A stretch of 64,000 nucleotides of DNA, taken from NCBI RefSeq assembly GCF_001183985.1, contig NZ_LFZW01000001.1:3710059-3774058 (forward strand), written 5' to 3'. Shown one piece after another: positions 1 through 7,316 of the stretch. The position numbers and the translations under genes were made by a program. The stretch comes from Peribacillus loiseleuriae. Lineage in GTDB: Bacteria; Bacillota; Bacilli; Bacillales; DSM-1321. How positions within the stretch are numbered: position 1 is the stretch's first letter; the number at the start of each line of letters is the position of its first letter. Below the pieces are notes generated by a model. The model was not told the DNA's origin. It saw only the letters and a list, made by a program, of their open reading frames with translations, and did not search any database.

Positions 1-264
1 CTTTCTCATATCTCCATCAATTAATAGGACGTTTTTTCCTTGTTGGGCAAAGACGACCGCTAAGTTGGCTACCGTTGTTGATTTTCCTTCACTTGGTGAT
101 GAAGAAGTGACAACGATGGAGCGAATGTCTTTATCGACCGAGGAAAATTGGATATTTGTCCGGATTGTCCGGTATTGTTCAGAAATGGCAGACTTCGGAT
201 TGAATTTCGCAATCAGTTTTCTTTTGCTATCACTTACTGGTTTCTTTTTATTTTTCAAGGCCAT
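1..264 (-). CDS. BY-kinase (CpsD/CapB type tyrosine kinase), N-terminal part
   Basis: This is the first 88 codons of a cytoplasmic bacterial tyrosine kinase of exopolysaccharide loci; the rest lies outside the window. The reading contains the family hallmark [10 protein letters not shown] at residues 29-38, the Walker A motif PSEGKST at about 57-63 and the Walker A' motif LLIDGDMR at about 80-87. It starts with ATG inside the 3' end of the preceding gene (17-bp overlap), so the two are translationally coupled. In this family the kinase works with the adjacent membrane modulator to control polysaccharide chain length and export. Confidence in the family is high; the polysaccharide made is unknown because the operon leaves the window. 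Confidence 0.93.
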   Translation of the reverse strand, partial: MALKNKKKPVSDSKRKLIAKFNPKSAISEQYRTIRTNIQFSSVDKDIRSIVVTSSSPSEGKSTTVANLAVVFAQQGKNVLLIDGDMRK

Positions 265-994
265 TTGCTCTCACTCCTCCTCTGCTAGTACGTTCACTTC
301 TTCTTTGGCTATTCACTTGATCGTCAATCGTTGTAATCGTTCCGAGAACGGTCAGTCCTAATTGCTTTTCAATATCTTGTTCTGTCTTAATCGTGTTATC
401 TAAGTATTCTAGAAGAAAGGCCAGACCAACACCTGCCATAAGTCCTACAACCAGCGCAATCGCAATGTTTAAAAGCGGCTGCGGTTTAATCGGGGCTGGG
501 TTTTCCGCCACGTTTGCTTTGGCAAGGATTTTTACATTGTCCACACTCATAATATCGACAATTTCCTTTTGAAAGACTGCGGCGATTTTATTGGCAATTA
601 ATACGGCTTGTGCAGGATTCTCATCTTGTACAAGGATATTGACAACTTGTGAGTTCTGTTCGCTTTGAACGGTAATTTTCTGGTTCAAGTCATGGGCACT
701 CATTCCTAGTTCCAATTCATCATTGACAATGTCTAGGATCGCCGGGCTCTTAATAATCACGTTATATGTATTGATCAACTGTAGATTCGTTTGGACTTCA
801 CCAACGTTATAGGCAGATTGGTCATTTTTCGCTTGATTGACCAGTATTTGCGTCGAAGCTTGATAAATAGGGGTTAAGAAAAAATAACTGATGATTCCGC
901 TCACTAAGACAGCTAATGCTGTGATGATGCTGATTAATCCCAATCGTTTTTTCAATGTTAAAAATAGTTCTTTTAAACTAATTGTCTCTTCCAT
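248..994 (-). CDS. Wzz/YveK-family membrane modulator of the BY-kinase
   Basis: A 248-residue inner-membrane protein of the chain-length determinant (Wzz/CapA) family, first gene of the leftward exopolysaccharide operon. One membrane segment lies at about residues 17-37, followed by a predicted extracytoplasmic region. A second segment follows a proline-rich stretch ([11 protein letters not shown]) at about 173-193, with a short basic cytoplasmic tail. In this family the tail activates the partner tyrosine kinase encoded next, here overlapping by 17 bp. An AGGAGG ribosome binding site lies just before the ATG. It is probably the epsA/ywqC counterpart, but I do not assign a symbol because the rest of the operon is not visible. 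Confidence 0.92.
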   Translation of the reverse strand: MEETISLKELFLTLKKRLGLISIITALAVLVSGIISYFFLTPIYQASTQILVNQAKNDQSAYNVGEVQTNLQLINTYNVIIKSPAILDIVNDELELGMSAHDLNQKITVQSEQNSQVVNILVQDENPAQAVLIANKIAAVFQKEIVDIMSVDNVKILAKANVAENPAPIKPQPLLNIAIALVVGLMAGVGLAFLLEYLDNTIKTEQDIEKQLGLTVLGTITTIDDQVNSQRRSERTSRGGVRANGLEK

Positions 995-1023
995 GTGTTC
1001 CTCCTAGATGGTTGCTTAAAATT

Positions 1024-1041
1024 AGTAAGTATTATAGCATA
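1024..1041 (-). promoter_or_regulatory. Extended -10 promoter of the exopolysaccharide operon
   Basis: Read leftward there is TG-C-TATAAT (TATAAT at 1036-1031, TG just upstream), about 35 bp before the YveK-type start codon. The -35 region is poor (T-rich), as is usual for extended -10 promoters. This suggests dependence on a regulator or on the TG motif. Inferred from sequence only. Confidence 0.55.
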
Positions 1042-1091
1042 CATTTTGTTGTAAAAAAGGAATAATTGTCATAAGGTAAGGGAAAATGTCA

Positions 1092-1170
1092 AATTTGGTA
1101 GTTCCGATGCCCCATTTGTAATACTATACCTTTTTTTATGAATTTGGTAGAGTAATTTCAAATCTGGTAG
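1092..1170. repeat. Three direct AATTTGGTAG repeats between divergent genes
   Basis: The decamer AATTTGGTAG (one copy AATCTGGTAG) occurs at 1092-1101, 1141-1150 and 1161-1170, all in the same orientation. They lie upstream of the leftward exopolysaccharide promoter and of the rightward SGNH gene. A further match, AATTTGGTAG, lies near 5410 in a repeat-rich spacer. The starts are 49 and 20 bp apart. This looks like a possible regulator-binding array, but no known operator is recognised. Confidence 0.4.
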
Positions 1171-1223
1171 AATTTACTTGAATAATATAGTTGCAATATG
1201 AAAAATCATCTTTTGGGGTTCAT

Positions 1224-1993
1224 ATGCAAGTTTTTTTGACCTTATTCTTACTAATTTGTGTAGCAGCCGTGCTCATTTTCAGCAACAAGCATTGGAATGA
1301 GCAAATTTCGAAGCATAATCAACAAGTACACCTAACGAGTGCTGAAAAGGATGACAATTCTGTGACATCCGCTTCAGCTTCCTTTCTTTTACAAAAAATT
1401 GGCCAAAGGAAAGCGTCGCTGAATTTAAAAGAAAAGAACAAGCTGGTGAGCCTTATCGGATTCTCCTCGTCGGAGCGGAAAGCAAAACCGGGGAGGATTG
1501 GACAGAAGCGGTCATTTCATCGTTGAAAGAAACCTATGGAGAGATGATTCAGGTTGCTGTTCTTCATTATGCTCTCACTTCAACAATCTTTGTTCAACAA
1601 GAGAAACAACAGGACTTACTTGCAGCGAATGCTGACATGATCATTCTCGAGCCATTCACACTGAACGATAACGGCGAAGTGAGCACAGAGAATTCATTAG
1701 TCAACATTACAACGATCGTCACCCATGTTTGTGCAAGTAAACCGTCAACAACATTTATCTTGCAGCCGCCTTATCCATTATTTAACGCGAAGTTCTATCC
1801 TCGTCAAATCGATGCCTTGCAGACATACGCCGAGGATAAGAAATTGCCTTATTTGAATCATTGGCAAGCTTGGCCAGATGATCATTCTAAACAATTGAAG
1901 GTTTATTTAATTGAGGAGCTGAGTGCACCGAACGAAGCGGGATATCATATATGGAGTAGCTATGTAATCGATTATTTAATTGCCAAGCCATAA
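1224..1993 (+). pseudogene. SGNH/GDSL-hydrolase-type protein, frameshifted
   Basis: Two overlapping frames together encode one membrane-anchored SGNH/GDSL-hydrolase-type protein. The first (from about 1224) gives the N-terminal membrane segment VFLTLFLLICVAAVLIFSN and a polar linker. The second supplies the hydrolase part: a GEPYRILLVG strand, ILEPFTLNDNG, ILQPPYPLFNAKFYPRQ, YLNHWQAWPD and a C-terminal SAPNEAGYHIW. The frame changes in the A-rich stretch at about 1425-1445; reading KRKEQAGEPYRILLVGAESKT needs a one-base shift there. Either a real inactivating frameshift or a sequencing error would explain this. Relatives often sit beside polysaccharide operons, as here. Confidence 0.75.
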
Positions 1994-2002
1994 GAAACAA
2001 AT

Positions 2003-2089
2003 GGGTCAGACCTCACACTCTATCTACTGTCTAGTGTGTCATTTGCGCGTCTCTAAACAATAGACCGGAGATGTAGTATCTGACCCTTT
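2003..2089. repeat. Family 1 palindromic repeat, copy 1
   Basis: An 87-bp element bounded by GGGTCAGACC and its inverse (TCTGACCCTTT), with the inner sequence CTCACACTCTA also seen in other copies. It begins 10 bp after the stop codon of the SGNH gene. The ends can pair, so it could act as a terminator in either direction. Confidence 0.8.
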
Positions 2090-2270
2090 CATTATGGGGT
2101 AGCCTATATTCTTATAATGGGTGCTTCTATTTTTAAGGGGGGGGACATGTGTGTCTAAACTTGTGTATAATGAAGAGAGAATAAAGCGAGCTTATTCGGG
2201 ATTCTTGGCTGTCCCATAAGTGAATGAATCGCTATACGAGAGTAATGTCGAATTTCCCTGATAAGAAGTA

Positions 2271-2300
2271 TTAACCTTTTATCCTTTTTATTGGTATACT
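2271..2300 (+). promoter_or_regulatory. Probable promoter of the c-di-GMP riboswitch transcript
   Basis: TTAACC at 2271-2276 and TATACT at 2295-2300, separated by 18 bp, place a start site just upstream of the riboswitch aptamer. The hexamers are close to the housekeeping sigma-A consensus. Not tested. Confidence 0.45.
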
Positions 2301-2315
2301 TTTTCTAAGAAGATG

Positions 2316-2412
2316 GATAATTTTGTGAAAGGCAAACTTATTGAAAAATAAGGACGCAAAGTTACAGGTCTAAGGCCATGATGCTAGGACGGCTGTGCTA
2401 CCGCTAAAAGGA
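2316..2412 (+). ncRNA. Cyclic-di-GMP-I (GEMM-I) riboswitch
   Basis: The aptamer hallmarks appear in order: GGCAAAC, a short P2-type hairpin (TTATTGAAAAATAA), then GGACGCAAAGTTACAGGTCTAA, and finally a P3 region closing with GGACGGCTGTGCTACCG. This is the conserved core of GEMM-I. It is preceded by a plausible promoter and followed by AAAAGGATGATG, a ribosome-binding-like stretch that ends about 10 bp before an ATG. The layout therefore suggests control of translation initiation of the 41-codon ORF downstream. Cyclic-di-GMP signalling fits the neighbouring exopolysaccharide and sinR genes. Confidence 0.87.
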
Positions 2413-2422
2413 TGATGATTAG

Positions 2423-2548
2423 ATGGCCTTATACAAAATGAGAGAAGTCTGGACACCCTTAAAGCTCTTTCGAATTAAATTTTTCAAATCAGAAGACGGT
2501 CATACATACGTGAAATTCGGCAACAGGAGCCGTAAAAAAATCTCATAG
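2423..2548 (+). CDS. 41-residue basic small protein behind the c-di-GMP riboswitch
   Basis: Short ORF reading MALYKMREVWTPLKLFRIKF followed by an S/E/D stretch and ending in KFGNRSRKKIS. It lies between the riboswitch and a strong terminator, so it is the only possible product of that transcript. The protein is strongly basic, has no clear membrane segment, and matches no family I recognise. AAAAGGA lies about 10 bp upstream of the ATG. A competing short frame starts at 2412 (ATGATG) and codes for only nine residues. The gene could be a genuine cyclic-di-GMP-controlled small protein or a leftover of a larger gene. Confidence 0.5.
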   Translation: MALYKMREVWTPLKLFRIKFFKSEDGHTYVKFGNRSRKKIS

Positions 2549-2561
2549 CTAAACAAATTAT

Positions 2562-2586
2562 GAAGGCATTTGGCCTTCTTTTTTTT
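2562..2586 (+). terminator. Rho-independent terminator of the riboswitch transcript
   Basis: Stem GAAGGC/GCCTTC with a five-base loop followed by a run of eight or more T residues. It ends the short transcript carrying the riboswitch and the 41-codon ORF. Confidence 0.88.
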
Positions 2587-2589
2587 GCT

Positions 2590-3216
2590 GTCTGATTCTA
2601 AAGGCGAGTAATTTTATTTTTTGATTATCATTCGCACGTAATTTTACTGTGATTCTTATTTTTCATGAAAACAAGGTGGATTTTTTTGTAGTTTGTCATT
2701 AGTCCGATGTCTTTCTTATAGAAAACAGCAGGCAACTTGCTAAAGTCGGTGAATTGAGAGATTCATGTCCATGGCTGAGTCCTTATTCATGCCATTCATG
2801 TAAAGAGCAGAGTATATAGGGCTTAACTCATCTTGTATGGATTAGCTAAATCGTTCCTGATGATTTTTTCCGTCACCCTCCCAACAACTGTGGCGCACAA
2901 ATAGATTCCCGTAAGTTCATGTATTCCAGTCGCTTTTCTTATGGCTCCGGAAGTACAACTTGCTATAAACTCCGTAATTGTCCTAGGGTTGATTTTACTT
3001 GGTGCTAGGTTTGATAGGCAAGTTCTCCACTTGAATGCAATTTTTTCGACACTTTATGACAAAGTTCTTATTCCACTTGCATCACACTCCTTGCCGATTG
3101 ATTCCCTTCCTTATGTAGACACTTCATCTATATAGCAATAGATTTTATTTACTAACTGGCTATTTGTTAACCGTCCATGGTTTTCATCTCACATTTACAG
3201 TCTTAAACAGGCCTAA
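2590..3216. other. Degenerate intergenic region without an intact gene
   Basis: About 630 bp without a supportable gene. A 64-codon open frame at 2941-3135 (+) has no ribosome binding site and no recognisable fold. The opposite strand at about 2830-3000 gives an open but interrupted reading (TEFIASCTSGAIRKATG then VVGRVTEKIIRND) that looks protein-like but that I cannot name. The region is best read as decayed gene or mobile-element sequence. Confidence 0.4.
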
Positions 3217-3339
3217 GACTTTTATCTTACTCAATTTAGGCGAGTAATCCCCGGTGCCACTTATTATGTCGATCATTACGCTTCATTCATCCATTCTAAG
3301 GGTAAACCGATTTCTACCATGAAGGAACTAGCCGCCTGA
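3217..3339 (+). pseudogene. Orphan C-terminal gene fragment
   Basis: A 40-codon open reading without a start codon that ends at TGA 3337-3339: RRVIPGATYYVDHYASF, then KGKPISTMKELAA. Its composition looks coding and the stop codon lies inside the stem of a strong terminator, as at a real gene end. In-frame stops at 3133, 3139 and 3214 break it off from upstream sequence. It is probably the remaining tail of a lost gene. I do not recognise the family. Confidence 0.4.
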
Positions 3340-3366
3340 ATTTCAGGCGGCTGCTTTTGTATTTTT
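3330..3366 (+). terminator. Rho-independent terminator after the orphan gene tail
   Basis: Near-perfect stem AGCCGCCTGAA/TTCAGGCGGCT followed by GCTTTTGTATTTTT on the plus strand. No intact gene precedes it, which supports the idea that a gene has been lost here. Confidence 0.75.
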
Positions 3367-3660
3367 GGAGAGAAGAAAGTTTCAATTGTTTTGAATGACA
3401 GGAAAAAAGGAAATGCCGCTTTCATTTTTAATAGATTATGGGTTATTCGATAAGGAAATGAATCCCCTAAACCATTCATGTAAGACAATGGTTAAAACGA
3501 ATATGCAGGGTGCTGGTAGTCGAAATTTGTCATATTTAATTGATAAGAATTCATAAACTTTTTTTCATTTTGTTGATACAATTCGTTAAAAAGAACAAAA
3601 AAATCATTAAAATGAACTATTTGGAAAATATGAACATGTACTGAAAAACTGGAGGAATGT

Positions 3661-4572
3661 ATGTCTAGAAAAAAATATATAAGTATCCTACATAGTGCCG
3701 CAGAGGAAAATGGCGGAAAGATTAGTTTTAAAGCATTTCGTGATTTGAAATACACCCCTTCCCCTCAAACAATTGCCAACTATTTTGGTTCCTGGACAAA
3801 AGCTCTTGAAGCTGCTGGTTTGAAAACATATGAACAGCCCTCCAAGCGATATTCCAAGGAAGAGATCATCCTGGCACTACAGAAGTATGCTAAAGAAAAT
3901 GAAGGCACATTAACGTTAACATTGTATGTTGAAAAAAAATATAAACCTAGCGAAACTACGATAAGAAAAAAATTCGGTTCTTGGAATCATGCTTTAATGG
4001 AAGCTGGTGTGAAGACCAACCGCGATGTGAAGAGGTGGTATACAGAAGAAGATTTAATTTGTATCCTTCAATCCATCGTAAATAATGGTCAAGCCTTAAC
4101 TGTCGAAGAATACAAAAAACAAGGGAAACAACCAGCCCTTGAAACGTTTGTTGCTTGTTTTGGCTCATGGAATGAAGCGATTAGAAAAGCAGGTTTGAGG
4201 GTAAACAGTGGTATGTATTCGGATGAAGAAATGATTAGAATTCTCAAAGACTATGCAAAAAGGAAGGGAAGATTCACGTCCCTTGATTATATAAAAGATG
4301 GTATACAGCCTAAACCCCTATCCATCCAAAGACGTTTTGGGAGTTGGATGAATGCTTTGAGAATAGCAGGAATTAAACCTACTTATGTAAATTTCACTAA
4401 TCAAGAGTTATTAGAAGAATTAAAACGTTGCATAGACTTAAACAAAACGGACTACATAACTATAGCAGAATATACAAAGTTATCCAACCATCCTCACTAT
4501 ATGACTATTTTTAGACGTTTTGGTTCGTGGAAAAAAGCCATTAGGTTAGCCAATACATTGAAAAATGTATAG
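3661..4572 (+). CDS. Five-repeat homing-endonuclease-associated-repeat protein
   Basis: A 303-residue soluble, basic protein made of five tandem repeats of about 55-60 residues. Each repeat has a helical segment (for example YSKEEIILALQKYA), a middle with a conserved Y and a KPS/TI turn, and the signature FGSWxxALxxAG. FGSW occurs near residues 42, 101, 161, 220 and 290. This signature is that of the homing-endonuclease-associated (HNH-repeat) DNA-binding family. In that family the repeats usually accompany a nuclease; here no HNH, GIY-YIG or LAGLIDADG domain is visible, so it is probably a stand-alone DNA-binding protein. A GGAGG ribosome binding site precedes the ATG. Its partner and target are unknown. 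Confidence 0.8.
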   Translation: MSRKKYISILHSAAEENGGKISFKAFRDLKYTPSPQTIANYFGSWTKALEAAGLKTYEQPSKRYSKEEIILALQKYAKENEGTLTLTLYVEKKYKPSETTIRKKFGSWNHALMEAGVKTNRDVKRWYTEEDLICILQSIVNNGQALTVEEYKKQGKQPALETFVACFGSWNEAIRKAGLRVNSGMYSDEEMIRILKDYAKRKGRFTSLDYIKDGIQPKPLSIQRRFGSWMNALRIAGIKPTYVNFTNQELLEELKRCIDLNKTDYITIAEYTKLSNHPHYMTIFRRFGSWKKAIRLANTLKNV

Positions 4573-4691
4573 TGTTCCAACATGCATTCAACTAACAGGT
4601 TTCTCTTTACTTTGCTACTGATTTATCATATTTATGTAAAGGGTTTCATTCTCAGAAAACCGTTCATATGATACACTGTGCAAGTTGGAAC

Positions 4692-4710
4692 CGTTCCTTT
4701 AGAATGAACG
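4692..4710. promoter_or_regulatory. Inverted repeat upstream of sinR, possible operator
   Basis: CGTTC-CTTTAGAAT-GAACG forms a 19-bp palindrome about 70 bp before the SinR-type gene, and another CGTTC lies near 4664. SinR of B. subtilis binds GTTCTYT-like boxes. GTTCCTTT here is similar but not identical, so autoregulation is only a suggestion. Confidence 0.35.
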
Positions 4711-4780
4711 ATTAGAAAGGATTCTAGACTAAATTACATATTATATCAAAAATACATATTAATTGTTGGCTGCGGTCAGA

Positions 4781-5083
4781 ATGATAGGCAATCGTGTTAA
4801 AAAGGTTAGGGAAGAAAATAAAATGTCGATTAGCCAACTGGCAGAAAGGGCTAATATAGCAAAATCATATATAAGCTCACTGGAAAGAAATCTTCAGACA
4901 AACCCTACTATTTGGGTTCTTGAAAAAATCGCAACGGTTCTTAGTGTAACTGTAGATTCCTTACTGGATGAACAAGTTAACAATAAAACTCTGGATGCTG
5001 AGTGGCTAGAGATTATGCAGGATGCCATTATTTTAGGAATATCAAAAGAGGAAATGGAAATCAATGAGAGCCTAATCTATTAA
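4781..5083 (+). CDS. sinR: SinR-type master repressor of biofilm genes
   Basis: A 100-residue XRE-family DNA-binding protein. The helix-turn-helix covers about residues 6-60 (MIGNRVKKVREENKMS, then SYISSLERNLQTNP, VTVDSLLDEQ), which follows B. subtilis SinR closely. The C-terminal LDAEWLEIMQDAIILGISKEE corresponds to the SinR/SinI oligomerisation segment. I chose the ATG at 4781 rather than an upstream TTG because it matches the SinR N-terminus; no good ribosome binding site is visible, so expression may be low. No sinI is seen beside it. In B. subtilis SinR represses the eps and tapA operons, which fits the exopolysaccharide operon 4 kb away. Confidence 0.85.
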   Translation: MIGNRVKKVREENKMSISQLAERANIAKSYISSLERNLQTNPTIWVLEKIATVLSVTVDSLLDEQVNNKTLDAEWLEIMQDAIILGISKEEMEINESLIY

Positions 5084-5116
5084 AAACAGACGTAAATTCA
5101 TCGTTCTGATGTCAAA

Positions 5117-5530
5117 TTGATGAAGAGGGCAATTTGGTGCGGAGCTGATTTTGCGAAGCCCCCCTTTGACCACGATACATCCCAATATTTGGATCCGGCT
5201 CACAAATCGCAAATCTCGCTCGAAATGTGCAAGTTCTGGCGCGTAACAAGAACAATCCGGCACGAAAATTTAATTTCCGGATCGAATTGCTTGATAAGGT
5301 CGGTTGATTCACGCTTTAAAACCCGCATTTTCCCCAATACTCACCAACCACGTATCATTTAGCTTCGGGGTTTTTATAAAACTTGTCATTATGGGGTTGG
5401 ATCGAGGGAATTTGGTAGGCTTCTCAATGAATTTTAGTGAAATCGTGGTTATGGTGCAGTCTGTTTCTAATCTCGTATCCTAAAATTTGGATTCCGCACT
5501 TAAATCTCGATTCCGGATCGTAAATTTCAT
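5117..5530. repeat. Family 2 degenerate tandem repeat region
   Basis: The spacer after sinR contains diverged units of the 20-21-bp repeat (for example GGATCCGGCTCACAAATCGC, then TCGCTCGAAATGTGCAAGTT and CTGGCGCGTAAC). Open frames across it are by-products of the 21-bp periodicity rather than genes. A single AATTTGGTAG decamer is found near 5410. Confidence 0.55.
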
Positions 5531-5539
5531 AATTAAGTT

Positions 5540-5576
5540 AAAAAACCAAAATCACCGTCTCTAAACGGTGATTTTG
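5540..5576 (-). terminator. Terminator of the 50-residue acidic protein gene
   Basis: Read leftward: AAAATCACCGT-TTAGAG-ACGGTGATTTT followed by GGTTTTTT, immediately after the stop codon of the small gene. The stem could also work rightward. Confidence 0.85.
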
Positions 5577-5729
5577 CTAGCTTGGGTCGTTTTCGTCTAA
5601 TGATAATGTGACGACTTTCGTGTATTCGCCTTTTGCGATTTCTTCTGAAGATGCGTTTTTTTCTAATTGATCTTCTGTGTTGATTCCTTCAGCGATTGTC
5701 GGTTCCCCAGTATGGTTTGGTTTTTTCAT
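5577..5729 (-). CDS. 50-residue acidic hypothetical protein
   Basis: A small, hydrophilic, acidic protein beginning MKKPNHTGEPTIAEGINTED and ending KGEYTKVVTLSLDENDPS. AAAGGAG lies at the right distance before the ATG and a perfect terminator follows the stop codon, so this is a complete single-gene transcription unit. The ending GEYTKVVTLSLDENDPS resembles short uncharacterised Bacillales proteins that I remember, but I cannot name a family. Function unknown. Confidence 0.75.
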   Translation of the reverse strand: MKKPNHTGEPTIAEGINTEDQLEKNASSEEIAKGEYTKVVTLSLDENDPS

Positions 5730-5749
5730 TTCGACACTCCTTTATTGAA

Positions 5750-7296
5750 ATTAGGCGAGAATACCCCTTCCTCAAGGAATGCGAAGGGTGAAACCCAATG
5801 AGGAGGGAGGGAATGAATCGCCTTCGGACAAGGGATGGCTTACTTGCCATCTTGATTGTCCGACTGTTCGAGTGCTTCTTCCGTCATTTAAAAATAATCA
5901 TCAAACGAGTTCTAGCTCTCTTTTTCTATCTCTGCGCAAAAATAATCCATAGACAGTTTCGTTAAGTAGAACAAACGTTTGTATTCATGGATGATTAATG
6001 GTAAAATTCAGATAGGTAAAAGAGGAGTTGGAATCGTATGCTAGTGAATAAATCTTATAAATTCCGTATCTACCCCAACCAGAAACAGATTAATCTCATT
6101 CATCAAACAATCGGTTGTTCGCGTTTCGTATTCAATTTTTTCCTTGCCAAACAAAGAGAAAAAGATGCGTATTGGTCTATCACAGAAGAAATGAGGCAGA
6201 ACGGTCAGCTCCCGGCCAATAACTGGAAAGGTAACCGTTTAAATAAATACGAAACCGTTAAATCACTTCCTGAATTAAAGAAACATTACCCTTTCTTAAA
6301 AGAAGTAGACAGCATCGCTCTGCAAAAATCTGTTGAAAATCTTAGTGATGCTTATGATCGTTATTATATAAAACAGAACAAGCAACCTCGTTTTAAGACA
6401 AAAAAGAACCCGCTACAGTCCTACACGACAAAACGAACGAACGGAAATATTGCTGTATTAGATAAGCATATGAAATTGCCTAAACTCGGTCTTGTTCGTT
6501 ATGCAAAAAGTCGTGAAGTGGAAGGGCGGATTTTAAGTGCAACGATTAGACGTACTCCGTCTGGAAAATATTTTGTCTCTCTAGCAACTGAAACGGACGT
6601 GTTAGACATACCGAAAACGGGGTCGGCCATAGGAATCGATGTCGGGATCAAAGACTTCGCAATTTTCTCGGATGGAACGGTCTATTCCAATCCCAAATTT
6701 TTTCGCACATTAGAAGAGAAGTTAGCAAAGGCACAACGTATTCTTACTAGACGGACGATAGGTGGCTCAAATTGGAATAAACAGCGTATTAAAGTGGCTC
6801 GAATCCATGAACAAATTACACATGCACGAAAAGATTATCTCGATAAGATTTCAACCAAAATTGTCAAAAACCACGACATAATTGGGATGGAAGACTTGTC
6901 GGTGAAAAATTTGGTGCAAGATCACAATGTAGCCAAAGCCATTCATGAAGTATCTTGGTCAACATTCAAAAATATGATGGCATACAAAGCAAAACGGTAC
7001 GGAAAACAAGTGGTCACGGTTGCCAAAAACTTTGCCAGTAGTCAATTGTGTTCGTGTTGTGGCTATAAAAATAAAGACGTTAAATATCTCGGTTTACGTG
7101 AATGGGATTGCCCATCCTGTAGAACGCATCACCATAGGGATATTAACGCAGGAATCAATCTTAAAAATGAAGCGATAAGACTTCTAACCGTAGGGACTAC
7201 GGAGATCGCCTAATCCATAACTGACCGGTAGGTTGGTGTTCTTAGGAATCCCCTTCTTCAAACAACCGTAAGGACGTTAAGAAGGGGTAGTTCAAC
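5750..7296 (+). mobile_element. TnpB-only IS200/IS605-family element
   Basis: An element of about 1.5 kb around a tnpB gene, with no tnpA transposase. The right end is clear: CCCCTTCTT...AAGAAGGGG hairpin (about 7252-7288) followed by TAGTTCAAC ending at 7296, which is typical of this family. The left end is less certain. Candidate structures are CCTTCctcaaggaatgcGAAGG near 5765 and a long hairpin CGGACAA/TTGTCCG enclosing GATGGC/GCCATC at about 5833-5873. Without tnpA it must be mobilised in trans or be immobile. Confidence 0.7.
6038..7213 (+). CDS. tnpB: TnpB, RNA-guided endonuclease of the IS605 family
   Basis: A 391-residue full-length TnpB. It has an N-terminal [20 protein letters not shown] and a helix-turn-helix segment, then the RuvC-like catalytic triad: D in [10 protein letters not shown] (about residue 202), E in [10 protein letters not shown] (about 286) and D in [12 protein letters not shown] (about 369). 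A four-cysteine zinc ribbon (CSCCG...CPSC) lies between the last two. All catalytic residues are present, so the nuclease is probably active. TnpB proteins are guided by an omegaRNA from the element's right end. AGAGGAG precedes the ATG. No tnpA is nearby. Confidence 0.95.
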   Translation: MLVNKSYKFRIYPNQKQINLIHQTIGCSRFVFNFFLAKQREKDAYWSITEEMRQNGQLPANNWKGNRLNKYETVKSLPELKKHYPFLKEVDSIALQKSVENLSDAYDRYYIKQNKQPRFKTKKNPLQSYTTKRTNGNIAVLDKHMKLPKLGLVRYAKSREVEGRILSATIRRTPSGKYFVSLATETDVLDIPKTGSAIGIDVGIKDFAIFSDGTVYSNPKFFRTLEEKLAKAQRILTRRTIGGSNWNKQRIKVARIHEQITHARKDYLDKISTKIVKNHDIIGMEDLSVKNLVQDHNVAKAIHEVSWSTFKNMMAYKAKRYGKQVVTVAKNFASSQLCSCCGYKNKDVKYLGLREWDCPSCRTHHHRDINAGINLKNEAIRLLTVGTTEIA

Positions 7297-7316
7297 CCTA
7301 GATTGTCCAGGCATGA
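7100..7316 (+). ncRNA. Predicted omegaRNA (guide RNA of TnpB)
   Basis: In this family the guide RNA overlaps the 3' end of tnpB, runs through the right-end hairpin and continues into flanking DNA. Here the scaffold would end at TTCAAC (7291-7296) and the guide would begin at 7297 (CCTAGATTGTCCAGGCATGA). The 5' boundary is a guess. Prediction rests on position and the hairpin only. Confidence 0.45.

Noticed and set aside
2941-3135. 64-codon ORF MAPEVQLAINSV
   Set aside because: No ribosome binding site and no recognisable fold; the other strand of the same stretch looks equally protein-like, so neither is supported.
3236-3262. Similarity of TTAGGCGAGTAATCCCC to the left region of the tnpB element (TTAGGCGAGAATACCCC)
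   Set aside because: About 17 bp only and it overlaps the orphan gene tail; not enough to claim a second element.
5117-5362. 81-codon ORF after sinR
   Set aside because: It runs through Family 2 repeats, lacks a ribosome binding site, and its peptide is the usual by-product of the 21-bp period.
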